Shown here piece after piece: positions 17,806 through 26,803 of a stretch of 64,000 bases of DNA. The stretch covers positions 682,001 through 746,000 of the forward strand of contig NZ_JH600279.1 of assembly GCF_000245335.1 (NCBI RefSeq), read 5' to 3'. The DNA is from Bacillus mojavensis RO-H-1 = KCTC 3706 (GTDB lineage Bacteria; Bacillota; Bacilli; Bacillales; Bacillaceae). The translations under genes were made by a program, and so were the position numbers. Numbering within the stretch: the first letter of the stretch is position 1; each line of letters starts with the position of its first letter. A model generated the notes under the pieces. That model was given only the letters and a program-made list of their open reading frames with translations. It made no database searches and was not told where the DNA came from.

Positions 17806-19161
17806 CTACATCGCAATCGCAGACGGACCGGCGCCAACCGGAATGACCGTCACGGCTTTATAATCACTCGTGCGGTACACGGTCACTGCATTGTCGCCGG
17901 GCTGTGCCGCGTAAATGTATTGATTGTCGGGTGTGACTGTTAAATCAAAGGCATTAGGAAATGATACGTTTGCAATGATACTTTGTGTAGCGGTATCAAC
18001 GACATGTAAATTGTCAATGAGAAACGGTTCACTATAAGTCTCTAAAAAGTAAGCTCTAGTGCTATCCGCAGAAAATACAATCGTCCTCAGGGTGTCAAAT
18101 AGGCGGTCAAAGTCGCCTCCCCTGCTTAATGGTGACAAACTGATTTCTGTTACATTTTTCGGCCACAGTTCATTATTCATCACGTAAGCAAAATTACCAG
18201 CGTAAGGGGTTTGAATTAAGCTTGGATATTCAAATGTATTAATGATACTTGCTACCAACTGGCCTGTATTCACATCATATTGATCAACCGACCATCCACT
18301 CGTATTGGCGATATAGACAAACTGTCCATTTGGATCTAGGGCAAAATCTGAGGCACCAGGTACTGGGAAGACATTAATCACCGTTTGGAAAGCCATGTTA
18401 ATTATATAAATAGAGCCAGCGGCCATCACATACGCGAACTCGTCTGTTGGATCAAATTCAATCTTTCTAGGCCCTCCTCCAACAGTAATGGTATTTATAA
18501 TCGTTAGTGTGTTGTTATCAATTACTGAGACAAGGTTGGTATTCCCATGAAGGACGTACGTGTATGCTTTATCAAAAGTAACGCCTAAATTAGTCGGGAC
18601 AGCAGAAAATGGAATCGTTTTTACAACAGTGTTTAATTCTGCATCAATAACTGAAACCGTGCTGTCTCCAGTATTGGCAGTAAACACGTAAGAACGTTTC
18701 TCCTGCTCCGGCACTAGAATGATTGTTCCCGTTACGGTCAGTGGATTTCCGTAAAAAGGCGGAACAATCACTATATTTTCTAGTGTAACTTGGCTCAGAT
18801 CCGGACAGTCCTCTGCCTGTCCGGAATAATAAACAATTTGATCAATTTCCGCTGTATGAACCTCTGAGATTGCTGCCTCTCCCTGTCCATATTCATTTCG
18901 TACGGGTTCAACACTAACCAATAATTCAATCGTACCTTGAAGGCGAATGCCATAAACAACCCCTGCCTCGGTTAAACAAGGTTCACTGATACATGCAAGA
19001 TTATCAGTATTCCACGTCACGTTCCCAACTGCCTCAGCCGGATCAACAGTAAAACCTAGCGGCACTTCAATCGGCACTTGAAATGGCGCTTCACGGCTGA
19101 CTTCTTCATCACAAAAACAGAAACAATTTTCCTGTAAAACAGAAAGATCATTCTTTTTCAT
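17806..19161 (-). CDS. ywhL: YVTN-repeat beta-propeller protein, paralogue of its neighbour
   Basis: A 451-residue protein of unknown function. An N-terminal domain of about 150 residues starts with a cysteine-rich stretch (ENCFCFCDEEVSRE), has further cysteines (ACISEPCL; DCPDLSQV) and resembles the adjacent gene throughout. The C-terminal 300 residues are roughly 40-residue YVTN/NHL-like repeats (SVIDAELNTVVKTI, SVIDNNTLTIINTI, VYRTSDYKAVTVI) expected to form a seven-bladed propeller. No signal peptide or membrane segment is visible. The ATG follows AAAAGGGATGTG. It lies 33 bases downstream of ywhK on the same strand, probably cotranscribed. Possible roles include spore-surface or extracellular scaffold, but nothing in the sequence decides this. 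Confidence 0.8.
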   Translation of the reverse strand: MKKNDLSVLQENCFCFCDEEVSREAPFQVPIEVPLGFTVDPAEAVGNVTWNTDNLACISEPCLTEAGVVYGIRLQGTIELLVSVEPVRNEYGQGEAAISEVHTAEIDQIVYYSGQAEDCPDLSQVTLENIVIVPPFYGNPLTVTGTIILVPEQEKRSYVFTANTGDSTVSVIDAELNTVVKTIPFSAVPTNLGVTFDKAYTYVLHGNTNLVSVIDNNTLTIINTITVGGGPRKIEFDPTDEFAYVMAAGSIYIINMAFQTVINVFPVPGASDFALDPNGQFVYIANTSGWSVDQYDVNTGQLVASIINTFEYPSLIQTPYAGNFAYVMNNELWPKNVTEISLSPLSRGGDFDRLFDTLRTIVFSADSTRAYFLETYSEPFLIDNLHVVDTATQSIIANVSFPNAFDLTVTPDNQYIYAAQPGDNAVTVYRTSDYKAVTVIPVGAGPSAIAM

Positions 19162-19194
19162 GATTTCACATCCCTTTTAGAAATGAATAGTTGG

Positions 19195-20547
19195 TTAAAT
19201 CGCAATGTCACTCGGTGAAACGCCAAGCGATATGACAGTTTCCACAGAATAGTCATCCGTGTTGTACACAATGATGCTTTGCTCTATAAAACGAGTTGCA
19301 TACAGAAATTCGCCATTCGGGGTAAACGCAAAATCTCTTGCCGATTGCGGAAGATTTCCTATTACGCCTGCACCACTTGGACTGACGGAATATAGATTGT
19401 GAGTGAAACCATCAAACAAATACAATCCTGAACCGCTCTTAAACATTTGATACTCACCCTCATACTCCAGCTCTTGGGTGCTACTGATCGTAAACGTATC
19501 TAAATCAATAATCGTCAAATAATTTAAGAAGTGATCTTGTTCTAATACATAGGCATACCGCTCCGGCGGCTTTGTTTCTATAGAATTGACAATAAGCTCT
19601 CGTTCAATCGTTCCTGTAACGTCACCGGTAGATAAATCCACTTTTTGCACTAAACCAAAATCAAGAACATAGGCGAACAACCCATTAGGATCAATTGCAA
19701 TATCATACCCTTCAACAGGAATAGACCTTTCTACAGTTGAAGTTTCTATTCTGATCACATAAATGGCATTACCGGCGAGAACATAAGCGAAATCGTGCTC
19801 AGGCCCAAATTTAATTGTTTCAGGCGGCTGATCTAGCAGTATGGATGCAGTAACAGTCAATGTGTCATAATCGATGACAGAAATCATATTATTGTTAAAA
19901 TGCAAGACAAACACAGAGCTTTTATCCGGGGTCATCTCAATACCTGTCGGCTCGTACGGAAGAGCAATCGTTGTCACCACGGTATGAGTATTGGTATCAA
20001 TCACTGAAACCGACTGATCATCTGGGTTCGCTGTGAACGCATAAACAGGCTCCGGTCCCGGTACAAGCACAATCGTTCCTGTCACCGATAAAGGACTGCC
20101 GTAAAACGGCGGGACGACAACAAGGTTCTCGATCGTGATGTCACTGATATCCGGGCAATCATCCGGTTCATCAGAATAATAGACGACTTGATCGATCTCT
20201 GCATTGTGAATGACAGAAACAGCCCCCTCCCCTTGTCCATATTGGTTTCGCACAGGTGAGACACTGACGAGGATCGTAACGGTCCCCTGCAGGCGTACTG
20301 CAAATTGAACACCGACCTCATCAGGCTCAGGCCCCGTTTGAATTAAACAGCGTTCACTGACACAGGATAGGCTGTCTGCATTCCACGTGACATTCGCTAC
20401 CGCTTCAGCCGGATCAACAACAAACCCCTCGGGCAATTCTATCGGCGCTTGAAACGTGGCTTCACGGCTGACTTCTTCCTCACAAAAACACAAACAATCT
20501 TGTGTAGCTTCTGCTTTTTCTTTAAAGGAAAGCTTGTTTTTCCTCAT
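19195..20547 (-). CDS. ywhK: YVTN-repeat beta-propeller protein, first of a tandem pair
   Basis: A 450-residue paralogue of ywhL with the same two-part architecture. The N-terminal domain of about 160 residues carries a cysteine-rich start ([12 protein letters not shown]) and CVSERCL. About seven YVTN-type propeller repeats follow ([42 protein letters not shown]). No signal peptide or catalytic motif is recognised. The ATG follows AAAAGGAAGTG. It is transcribed away from rapF and is probably the first gene of a ywhK-ywhL unit. Function unknown. Confidence 0.8.
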   Translation of the reverse strand: MRKNKLSFKEKAEATQDCLCFCEEEVSREATFQAPIELPEGFVVDPAEAVANVTWNADSLSCVSERCLIQTGPEPDEVGVQFAVRLQGTVTILVSVSPVRNQYGQGEGAVSVIHNAEIDQVVYYSDEPDDCPDISDITIENLVVVPPFYGSPLSVTGTIVLVPGPEPVYAFTANPDDQSVSVIDTNTHTVVTTIALPYEPTGIEMTPDKSSVFVLHFNNNMISVIDYDTLTVTASILLDQPPETIKFGPEHDFAYVLAGNAIYVIRIETSTVERSIPVEGYDIAIDPNGLFAYVLDFGLVQKVDLSTGDVTGTIERELIVNSIETKPPERYAYVLEQDHFLNYLTIIDLDTFTISSTQELEYEGEYQMFKSGSGLYLFDGFTHNLYSVSPSGAGVIGNLPQSARDFAFTPNGEFLYATRFIEQSIIVYNTDDYSVETVISLGVSPSDIAI

Positions 20548-20690
20548 TTCATCACTTCCTTTTCAACATACACTGCTCACGCAGATACAACAGAATATGG
20601 AAGGTGAATGTGTTTGCTTGTACAAACAGCCGAGGGTAAAAGCTGTTTTTGAAGAAATTCCGGCCACCATGCGGTGTAACGAAAAAAAAA

Positions 20691-20734
20691 TTGCGGTTTT
20701 TTTGCGCTTTTGATCTGAATGAAAATGATAAAAT
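20691..20734 (+). promoter_or_regulatory. rapF promoter with ComA-like half sites
   Basis: TTGCGG at 20691-20696 followed by TTTGCGC, resembling the ComA recognition dyad TTGCGGnnnnCCGCAA with a degenerate second half. A TAAAAT -10 lies at 20729-20734 without a good -35. The position near -43 fits activation by ComA, which is known for rapF in B. subtilis. Confidence 0.5.
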
Positions 20735-20773
20735 ATGACATATATAGAATGGTGAAGGGAGGGATTTTCAAAG

Positions 20774-21919
20774 GTGACAAGTGTCATATCTTCTTCTTCC
20801 GTGGGAGAAAAGATTAATGAATGGTACATGTACATACGCCGATTCAGCATACCGGATGCGGAATACTTACGAAGAGAAATCAAACAAGAGCTGGCCCAAA
20901 TAGAAGAAGACCAGGATCTTCATTTGTATTATTCACTGATGGAATTCCGGCACAATCTGATGCTTGAGTATCTTGAACCGTTAGAAAAAATGCGGATAGA
21001 GGAACAGCCGCGACTGTCCGATTTGCTGCTTGAAATTGATAAAAAACAGGCTCGTTTAACCGGAGTCCTTGATTATTACTTTAATTTTTTCAGGGGCATG
21101 TACGAACTGGACCAGCGGGAGTACTTGTCTGCTATTAAATTTTTCAAAAAAGCCGAAAGCAAGCTTATTTTTGTAAAGGATCGAATAGAAAAAGCTGAGT
21201 TTTTCTTTAAAATGTCTGAATCTTATTACTATATGAAACAAACGTATTTTTCCATGGACTATGCACGGCAGGCATATGAAATATATAAAGAGCACACGGC
21301 ATATAATATTAGATTGCTTCAATGCCATTCTTTGTTTGCTACCAATTTCTTAGATCTCAAGCAATATGAGGACGCCATATCACATTTCAAAAAAGCTTAT
21401 ACAATGGCTGAATCCGAAAAACAGCCCCAATTAATGGGAAGAACGTTGTACAACATTGGGCTTTGCAAAAACAGCCAAGAGCAGTATGAGTCAGCAATCA
21501 CATATTTCAAAAGAGCCATATCCGTTTTTGAAGAAGCTAACATTCTTCCTTCTCTGCCCCAAGCTTATTTTTTGATTACACAAATTCATTATAAATTAGG
21601 AAAAATGGATAAAGCTCATGAGTATCATAGTAAAGGAATTGCTTATTCTAAAGAGGCCGGAGATATCATTTACTTATCAGAGTTTGAATTTTTGAAATCT
21701 TTATACTTATCTGGCCCGGATGAAGAGGCAATTCAAACATTCTTCGATTTTCTCGAAAGTAAAATGATGTATGCTGATCTTGAAGATTTTGCGCTTGATG
21801 TGGCAAAATATTATCATGGACGTGAAAATTTCCAAAAAGCTTCCGCGTATTTTCTGAAGGTGGAACAAGTAAGACAGCTTATTCAAGGAGGAGTGAAATT
21901 GTATGAAATTGAAGTCTAA
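20774..21919 (+). CDS. rapF: RapF, TPR response-regulator inhibitor
   Basis: A 381-residue Rap protein of the RRNPP family. In B. subtilis RapF binds the DNA-binding domain of ComA and blocks competence and surfactin gene activation until inhibited by the PhrF pentapeptide. An N-terminal three-helix bundle (about 1-70) is followed by a tetratricopeptide superhelix (ALKYY/AISHFKKAY-type repeats to about residue 370). The GTG start follows GGGAGGG. The end overlaps the phrF start by 17 bases, the usual rap-phr arrangement. Confidence 0.96.
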   Translation: MTSVISSSSVGEKINEWYMYIRRFSIPDAEYLRREIKQELAQIEEDQDLHLYYSLMEFRHNLMLEYLEPLEKMRIEEQPRLSDLLLEIDKKQARLTGVLDYYFNFFRGMYELDQREYLSAIKFFKKAESKLIFVKDRIEKAEFFFKMSESYYYMKQTYFSMDYARQAYEIYKEHTAYNIRLLQCHSLFATNFLDLKQYEDAISHFKKAYTMAESEKQPQLMGRTLYNIGLCKNSQEQYESAITYFKRAISVFEEANILPSLPQAYFLITQIHYKLGKMDKAHEYHSKGIAYSKEAGDIIYLSEFEFLKSLYLSGPDEEAIQTFFDFLESKMMYADLEDFALDVAKYYHGRENFQKASAYFLKVEQVRQLIQGGVKLYEIEV

Positions 21920-22022
21920 AATATTACTCTCTTGTCTGGCCCTAAGCACAGTGTTTGTCGCAACAAGTATTGCAACTGCACCTGCACATCAAATGGAAGT
22001 TGCTCAGCGAGGAATGATTTAA
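21903..22022 (+). CDS. phrF: PhrF pre-pheromone
   Basis: A 39-residue secreted precursor with a Lys-rich N-terminus, a hydrophobic signal segment (LLSCLALSTVFVATS) and the C-terminal pentapeptide QRGMI. QRGMI is the mature PhrF signal known from B. subtilis; it is re-imported by Opp to inhibit RapF. The ATG lies within the last codons of rapF after AAGGAGGAGTGAAATTGT. Too short for routine gene callers but unambiguous. Confidence 0.95.
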   Translation: MKLKSKILLSCLALSTVFVATSIATAPAHQMEVAQRGMI

Positions 22023-22025
22023 GAT

Positions 22026-22050
22026 AAACCGCCTTCATCGGCGGTTTTTT
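22026..22050 (+). terminator. Terminator of rapF-phrF
   Basis: Perfect stem AAACCGCC / GGCGGTTT with loop TTCATC and a T-run, directly after the phrF stop. Confidence 0.85.
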
Positions 22051-22124
22051 CGTTCCCTCTTTCCAGTTTCCCCATCCATGCTGTCTTGACCCTTGAATAA
22101 GATGTTTGCAAAGCACGGGAACAA

Positions 22125-22154
22125 AAAACATCCAGACAAGAGTCTGGATGTTTC
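22125..22154 (-). terminator. Terminator of speB
   Basis: Stem AAACATCCAGA / TCTGGATGTTT with a 6-base loop, and a T-run on the minus strand just after the speB stop. Confidence 0.85.
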
Positions 22155-22156
22155 TC

Positions 22157-23029
22157 TTATTTCACAAACCCAAGCAGCATTTCACGGATGATTTTGCTGG
22201 CTGTGTTTGCCGTTTGTTCTGAGTGATCGTACACAGGTGCGACTTCCACTAAGTCAGCGCCCTTCACATGTACCTCTGAGCGCGCGATTTCATGCACGGA
22301 TGCAAGCAGTTCTTTAGACGTGATGCCGCCGGCGTCAACAGTTCCTGTTCCCGGTGCGTGTGCAGGGTCTAATACATCAATGTCGATTGTGACATATACC
22401 GGACGGCCTGCCAGCTTCGGAAGTACCTCTTTCAGCGGTTCAAGCACTTCAAACTTAGAGATGTGCATGCCGTTTTCCTTTGCCCATTCGAACTCTTCTT
22501 TCATGCCGGAACGAATTCCGAATGAATACACATTTTGCGGTCCGATCAATTCTGCCGCTTTGCGGATCGGCGTGGAGTGAGAAAGCGGTTCTCCCTCATA
22601 ATCAACGCGAAGATCTGTATGTGCGTCAAAATGGATAATCGCCAGGTCTGGGTATTTCTTGTACATCGCTTTAATGACAGGCCATGACACGAGGTGCTCC
22701 CCGCCCATGCCCATTGGGAATTTCCCTTTTTCTAAAATGCTGTCCACATATTCTTCAATCATATCAAGACTTTTTTGCGGGTTGCCGAATGGCAGCGGAA
22801 TGTCGCCGGCGTCGAAGAAGTTCAGGTCCGCCAGATCACGGTCCAGATACGGGCTGTATTCTTCAAGGCCGATTGACACTTCGCGGATTCTTCCCGGGCC
22901 GAAGCGTGATCCCGGACGATAGCTCACTGTCCAGTCCATCGGCATGCCATAAAGGATGGCGTCCGCCTCTTCCCACTCTGGACGGCTCGCGATAAATACT
23001 TTTCCTGAATAAGCTTCATCAAATCTCAT
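22157..23029 (-). CDS. speB: Agmatinase
   Basis: Ureohydrolase that hydrolyses agmatine to putrescine and urea in the arginine-decarboxylase route to polyamines. The 290-residue protein has the binuclear manganese motifs GGEHLVSWP near residue 110, IIHFDAHTDLR near 135, and YVTIDIDVLDPAHAPGTGT near 215. Its start is an ATG about 60 bases downstream of speE on the same strand, with a terminator-like hairpin in the gap. Supplies putrescine to SpeE. Confidence 0.97.
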   Translation of the reverse strand: MRFDEAYSGKVFIASRPEWEEADAILYGMPMDWTVSYRPGSRFGPGRIREVSIGLEEYSPYLDRDLADLNFFDAGDIPLPFGNPQKSLDMIEEYVDSILEKGKFPMGMGGEHLVSWPVIKAMYKKYPDLAIIHFDAHTDLRVDYEGEPLSHSTPIRKAAELIGPQNVYSFGIRSGMKEEFEWAKENGMHISKFEVLEPLKEVLPKLAGRPVYVTIDIDVLDPAHAPGTGTVDAGGITSKELLASVHEIARSEVHVKGADLVEVAPVYDHSEQTANTASKIIREMLLGFVK

Positions 23030-23052
23030 CTATAAAACCCTCGCTTTCCTGT

Positions 23053-23079
23053 AAAAAAGCGCAAGATTCGCTCCTGCGC
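23053..23079 (-). terminator. Intercistronic terminator-like hairpin between speE and speB
   Basis: On the minus strand, stem GCGCAgGA / TCtTGCGC (one mismatch) followed by T6. It lies between the speE stop and the speB ribosome site and could attenuate speB relative to speE. Confidence 0.6.
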
Positions 23080-23089
23080 CATACATTCA

Positions 23090-23920
23090 TTATTTAATCA
23101 GGTCACTCACAAATTTCGGCAGAACAAACGCCGCTTTATGAAGATCTTTTGTGTAATATTTCGTGTCAATGTCAAAGAAACGGCTGTCTTCCACTGCAAG
23201 CGGATCATATTTTTTCGAACCGATTGTAAATGTCCACAAACCGCTTGGGTATGTCGGAATGTTCGCCGTATACAGCTTTGTAATCGGGAAGATTTCCTTC
23301 ACGTCACGCTGTACATTTGTGATTAATTCCGGTGTGAACCATGGGTTGTCCGTCTGAGCGACGAAAATACCGTCTTCTTTCAGCGCCTTCGCGATTCCGG
23401 CATAGAACCCTTTTGAAAACAGGTTAACAGCAGGTCCGACTGGTTCAGTTGAATCTACCATAATGACGTCATATTGATTTTCAGATTTCGCAATGTGCAT
23501 AAATCCGTCATCCACTTGCACGTCAACACGCGGATCGTCAAGTTTTCCTGCAATAGAAGGAAGAAATTTTTTAGAGTATTCGATGACCTTGCCGTCAATA
23601 TCAACAAGTGTCGCTTTTTTCACGCTCGGATGCTTCAGAATCTCTCTGATGACGCCGCCGTCACCGCCGCCGACAACCAGCACATGCTCCGGATTCGGGT
23701 GCGTAAACAATGGCACATGCGCCACCATTTCGTGATAAACGAATTCGTCTTTTTCTGACGTCATGACCATACCGTCCAAAAACAGCATGTTGCCGAACTC
23801 TTCTGTTTCCACCATTTCTAAATGCTGAAACTCAGTTTGTTCTGTATGTAATGTTTTATTAATCTTCAATGTAATGCCAAAGTTTTTCGTCTGCTTCTCT
23901 GTGTACCAAAGTTCGCTCAA
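23090..23920 (-). CDS. speE: Spermidine synthase
   Basis: Aminopropyltransferase that makes spermidine from putrescine and decarboxylated SAM. The 276-residue protein starts [16 protein letters not shown]. It shows the nucleotide-binding loop [16 protein letters not shown] near residue 80, the acidic [14 protein letters not shown] segment, and the catalytic-region motif [14 protein letters not shown] near residue 154. Upstream of speB on the same strand and divergent from pbpG. Confidence 0.97.
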   Translation of the reverse strand: MSELWYTEKQTKNFGITLKINKTLHTEQTEFQHLEMVETEEFGNMLFLDGMVMTSEKDEFVYHEMVAHVPLFTHPNPEHVLVVGGGDGGVIREILKHPSVKKATLVDIDGKVIEYSKKFLPSIAGKLDDPRVDVQVDDGFMHIAKSENQYDVIMVDSTEPVGPAVNLFSKGFYAGIAKALKEDGIFVAQTDNPWFTPELITNVQRDVKEIFPITKLYTANIPTYPSGLWTFTIGSKKYDPLAVEDSRFFDIDTKYYTKDLHKAAFVLPKFVSDLIK

Positions 23921-24060
23921 TTGTCATCTCCCTTTCAAGGCTGTATTTCATTTATTGTAAGCGTCTTTTCAGCTTTTATTCCCGGTTGAAATCGCATTTT
24001 CACCTAAGGAAAAAGTATAGAGGATGGCGGGGAAAAAGTAAAGATGCGTCCTGTATGCGA

Positions 24061-24091
24061 TGTTTAAAAACAATCTTTTTTTCTCATAATA
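24061..24091 (+). promoter_or_regulatory. Forespore sigma-factor-like promoter of pbpG
   Basis: TGTTTA (24061-24066), an 18-base spacer and CATAATA (24085-24091) resemble the sigma-G consensus (TGAATA / CATACTA). pbpG is forespore-expressed in B. subtilis. The match is by eye. Confidence 0.45.
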
Positions 24092-24120
24092 GTAGAAACA
24101 TAAAAAAAGGGGGAACCATT

Positions 24121-26196
24121 GTGGATGCAATGACAAATAAACGGCTGAGACTGACGCTCAAAACCGTTCGCGCCTTTATCTTTCTTGGGGCTTTCGCGTG
24201 CTTAGCGGCAGCTGCTGTGTTTATGACTGTCATTTTGATAGCTAAATACCAGGGCGCTCCCTCGGTTCAAGTGCCGCAATCCACGATTTTATTTGCAAGT
24301 GACGGCTCTAAACTCGGGGAGACGAACTATGGCGAAAAACGCTATTGGGTCCCCTTAAAGGACATGAATCCGACGATTGTAAAAGCGACGGTGGCAATTG
24401 AAGACCAGAACTTCTATGATCACCATGGCTTTGATTATAAACGCATGGCCGGTGCGGCGCTGGCCGACTTAAAAGCGCTGGCCAAGGTTCAGGGCGCCAG
24501 CACCATCACTCAGCAATACGCGAGAAACCTGTATCTTGAACACGACAAAACGTGGAAACGCAAATGGAATGAAGCGTTCTATACAATCCGCCTGGAACAA
24601 AACTATTCTAAGGACGAGATATTAGAAGGCTATTTAAATACGATTTACTACGGACACGGCGCCTATGGCATTGAAGCCGCATCCCGCCTCTATTTCGGCA
24701 AGCATGCCAAAAACCTGACAGATGCGGAGGCGGCGCTTTTGGCCGGTATTCCGAAAGGACCTTCCGGCTATTCGCCTTATGTCAATGAAACAAAGGCTAA
24801 GGATCGCCAAAAAACAATTGTGCGGATGATGGAAAAGCAGCGGATGATCAGCAGCAAAAAAGCGGACGAGCTGATCAAAGAGCCTCTTTCCTATCAGCCG
24901 TTGAATAAACACGCCATCAGCAGAAAAGCGCCTTATTTCTATGATAATGCGATGAGAGATTTGGAAAAAAAACTCGGCATGACGCGGGAGCAAATTGAAA
25001 CGAGCGGGTTAAATGTGTATACAACCGTAAATAAACGGCTTCAGCGCATTGCCGAGGAAACCATTACCGAAACAGTTAACGCCGGTTCTGACATTCAAGT
25101 CGGATTTTCAGCCATTGATCCACGCACAGGATATGTTCTCGCTCAAGTCGGTGGCAGAGATTATCAAAAAAGCCCATTTGACCGGACGACACAGGCGAAA
25201 CGCCAGCCCGCTTCGACAATCAAACCGTTACTGTATTATAAAGCGATCCAGAGCGGGTTTACGCCAGTGACACTGATGAAAAGCGAAGAAACCGAGTTTC
25301 AAATAGACGCAAAGGGAGAAACCTATTCTCCAAGCAACTATAACGGTTATTACGCAAACAAACCGATTACGCTTCTTCAGGCGCTGGCGCTGTCTGACAA
25401 CATTTACGCTGTGAAGACCCATCTCTTTCTCGGGATGAACAAGCTCGTTCAGGCGGCAAAGGAATTTGGCATCACCGCGCAGCTCCAAGCGCTGCCATCC
25501 TTGGCCCTCGGCACGGAACCGGTGCGCCCGATTGAGATGGTCAATGCTTACGCTATGCTTGCAAATGGCGGGAAGCAAATTGAACCAACCTTTATCACGA
25601 GGGTAACCGATGCGGCCGGCCATGTACTGTACGAAAGCCCGAATCAGCATAAACAAGTGCTGGATGAAAAAGCTGCCTTTGTGACCGCTAACATGATGAC
25701 AGGTATGTTTGATACCGATTTAAACGGCTATACATCCGTGACAGGACGGACAATCACGGACCGCCTGACTAGAACCTATGCGGGAAAATCAGGCACAACA
25801 AGCGCGGACAGCTGGATGATCGGCTTCAATCCGAAGCTGGCTGCGGGTGTGTGGACGGGCTATGACAAAAACAGCACCATCGACTCAGTCGAAGAAAAAA
25901 ACTATGCCAAAACCATTTGGGCGGAGTTTATGGAGGATGCGCTCAAAGGAGAACCCGAAACAGCCTTTAAACCGCCAAAAGGCGTGACCGGCGTCTACAT
26001 CGATCCGGCAACAGGCTACTCCTCCGGCCCCGGCTGCGCAGCCAAGCATTACACGTATTTTGTGAAAGGCACAGAGCCAGCGAATGTGTGCTACGGTTCA
26101 GAGCCTGTCAAACAAACAAAAGACCAGCATCCAGTCAAGGAAAAGCCCGCCTCCCCGAAAAAGTGGTGGGACAAATGGCTGGGACGGAATCAATAA
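24121..26196 (+). CDS. pbpG: PbpG, class A penicillin-binding protein
   Basis: Bifunctional peptidoglycan glycosyltransferase/transpeptidase of 691 residues used in spore peptidoglycan synthesis, acting at the forespore membrane. A cytoplasmic basic N-terminus and one membrane anchor (about 18-45) come first. The glycosyltransferase domain has EDQNFYDHHGFD near residue 90, ASTITQQYARNLYL and the KWNEAFYTIRLE helix. The transpeptidase domain has the SxxK motif ASTIKP near residue 362, SDN (LSDNIY) and KSGTT near residue 560. The start is a GTG after AAAAAAAGGGGGAACCATT. A longer frame beginning at 23986 has no ribosome site and is rejected. Confidence 0.95.
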   Translation: MDAMTNKRLRLTLKTVRAFIFLGAFACLAAAAVFMTVILIAKYQGAPSVQVPQSTILFASDGSKLGETNYGEKRYWVPLKDMNPTIVKATVAIEDQNFYDHHGFDYKRMAGAALADLKALAKVQGASTITQQYARNLYLEHDKTWKRKWNEAFYTIRLEQNYSKDEILEGYLNTIYYGHGAYGIEAASRLYFGKHAKNLTDAEAALLAGIPKGPSGYSPYVNETKAKDRQKTIVRMMEKQRMISSKKADELIKEPLSYQPLNKHAISRKAPYFYDNAMRDLEKKLGMTREQIETSGLNVYTTVNKRLQRIAEETITETVNAGSDIQVGFSAIDPRTGYVLAQVGGRDYQKSPFDRTTQAKRQPASTIKPLLYYKAIQSGFTPVTLMKSEETEFQIDAKGETYSPSNYNGYYANKPITLLQALALSDNIYAVKTHLFLGMNKLVQAAKEFGITAQLQALPSLALGTEPVRPIEMVNAYAMLANGGKQIEPTFITRVTDAAGHVLYESPNQHKQVLDEKAAFVTANMMTGMFDTDLNGYTSVTGRTITDRLTRTYAGKSGTTSADSWMIGFNPKLAAGVWTGYDKNSTIDSVEEKNYAKTIWAEFMEDALKGEPETAFKPPKGVTGVYIDPATGYSSGPGCAAKHYTYFVKGTEPANVCYGSEPVKQTKDQHPVKEKPASPKKWWDKWLGRNQ

Positions 26197-26197
26197 A

Positions 26198-26230
26198 AAA
26201 TAACCCGGCTGCTTGAATGCCGGGTTATTT
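26198..26230. terminator. Bidirectional terminator between pbpG and the 26.2-kb gene
   Basis: Stem AAATAACCCGGC / GCCGGGTTATTT with a 9-base loop. A-run and T-run flank both sides, matching the convergent genes. Confidence 0.8.
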
Positions 26231-26651
26231 AATATGGTTCTTCCATTATCCATGGGAGCAGCGTCACACAGTCAAGCTGGAGAACGGGTTTCGGGAATCC
26301 TTCGGGGATAAAGTGGTCATCTCTCGGCACTTCAAATGATATATACCAGTTACGGTCCGGATCCCATTCTTTTTCCCCTTCTATAATACGTCCGACAATA
26401 AAATAGCTGGCCACATAAAGATGAAGGTCACCCTCCTGTCCAAATTCATTAATATCCGTACAAACAGACGGCTGAAGACCAAAATCCTCAAACATTTGCG
26501 CCTTTTCACGCGGCAGTGTTTTCATTACTTCCCGGTAATTTTCACAGAGAAGACATTCGCACATATCGTCAATATCTTTTGCATACTGCCTTCTCGTTTC
26601 CTCCACGTCCGCTTCAATGACCCAATCACCAATCCTCATGGTTTGAAACAT
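26229..26651 (-). CDS. Uncharacterised 140-residue protein with a cysteine cluster
   Basis: I do not recognise this gene and do not recall it at this position in B. subtilis 168. The protein is acidic and soluble, with no signal peptide or membrane span. Near residue 30 it has DMCECLLCENYREVMKTLP, a CxCxxCxNYxxxxxxLP pattern followed by FEDFGLQPSVCTDINEFG, reminiscent of short hypothetical Firmicutes proteins with a CxxC-type motif that could bind a metal. The start ATG is preceded by the GGAGAGA-type sequence of the short upstream gap. It has its own flanking terminators and sits as a single gene between pbpG and ywhD. Function unknown. Confidence 0.7.
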   Translation of the reverse strand: MFQTMRIGDWVIEADVEETRRQYAKDIDDMCECLLCENYREVMKTLPREKAQMFEDFGLQPSVCTDINEFGQEGDLHLYVASYFIVGRIIEGEKEWDPDRNWYISFEVPRDDHFIPEGFPKPVLQLDCVTLLPWIMEEPY

Positions 26652-26682
26652 GATATCTCTCTCCTATCTGCCAAAAAAAAAT

Positions 26683-26717
26683 GAAAAACCCCGAGTCTTG
26701 GTTCGGCTCGGGATTTT
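26683..26717 (-). terminator. Terminator-like hairpin downstream of ywhD
   Basis: Stem CCCGAG / CTCGGG with additional inner pairing and flanking A- and T-runs, about 90 bases beyond the ywhD stop and just upstream of the 140-residue gene. Confidence 0.6.
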
Positions 26718-26803
26718 CCATGTCCTATTTCTGTATCACCAGTTTACTCAATGTTCACAGAAAATAATTCAAATTTTCTAAAAGTTCACAGAAAGTTCAC
26801 AAA

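Noticed and set aside
22060-22130. Possible remnant of ywhH after phrF
   Set aside because: No frame in this short interval gives residues resembling a YbaK domain; two terminators explain most of it.
23986-24120. Longer 736-residue reading of pbpG
   Set aside because: The added 45 residues are basic and unconserved and the upstream start has no ribosome site, while GTG at 24121 follows AAAAAAAGGGGG and gives the family length. The promoter candidate also lies inside the extension.
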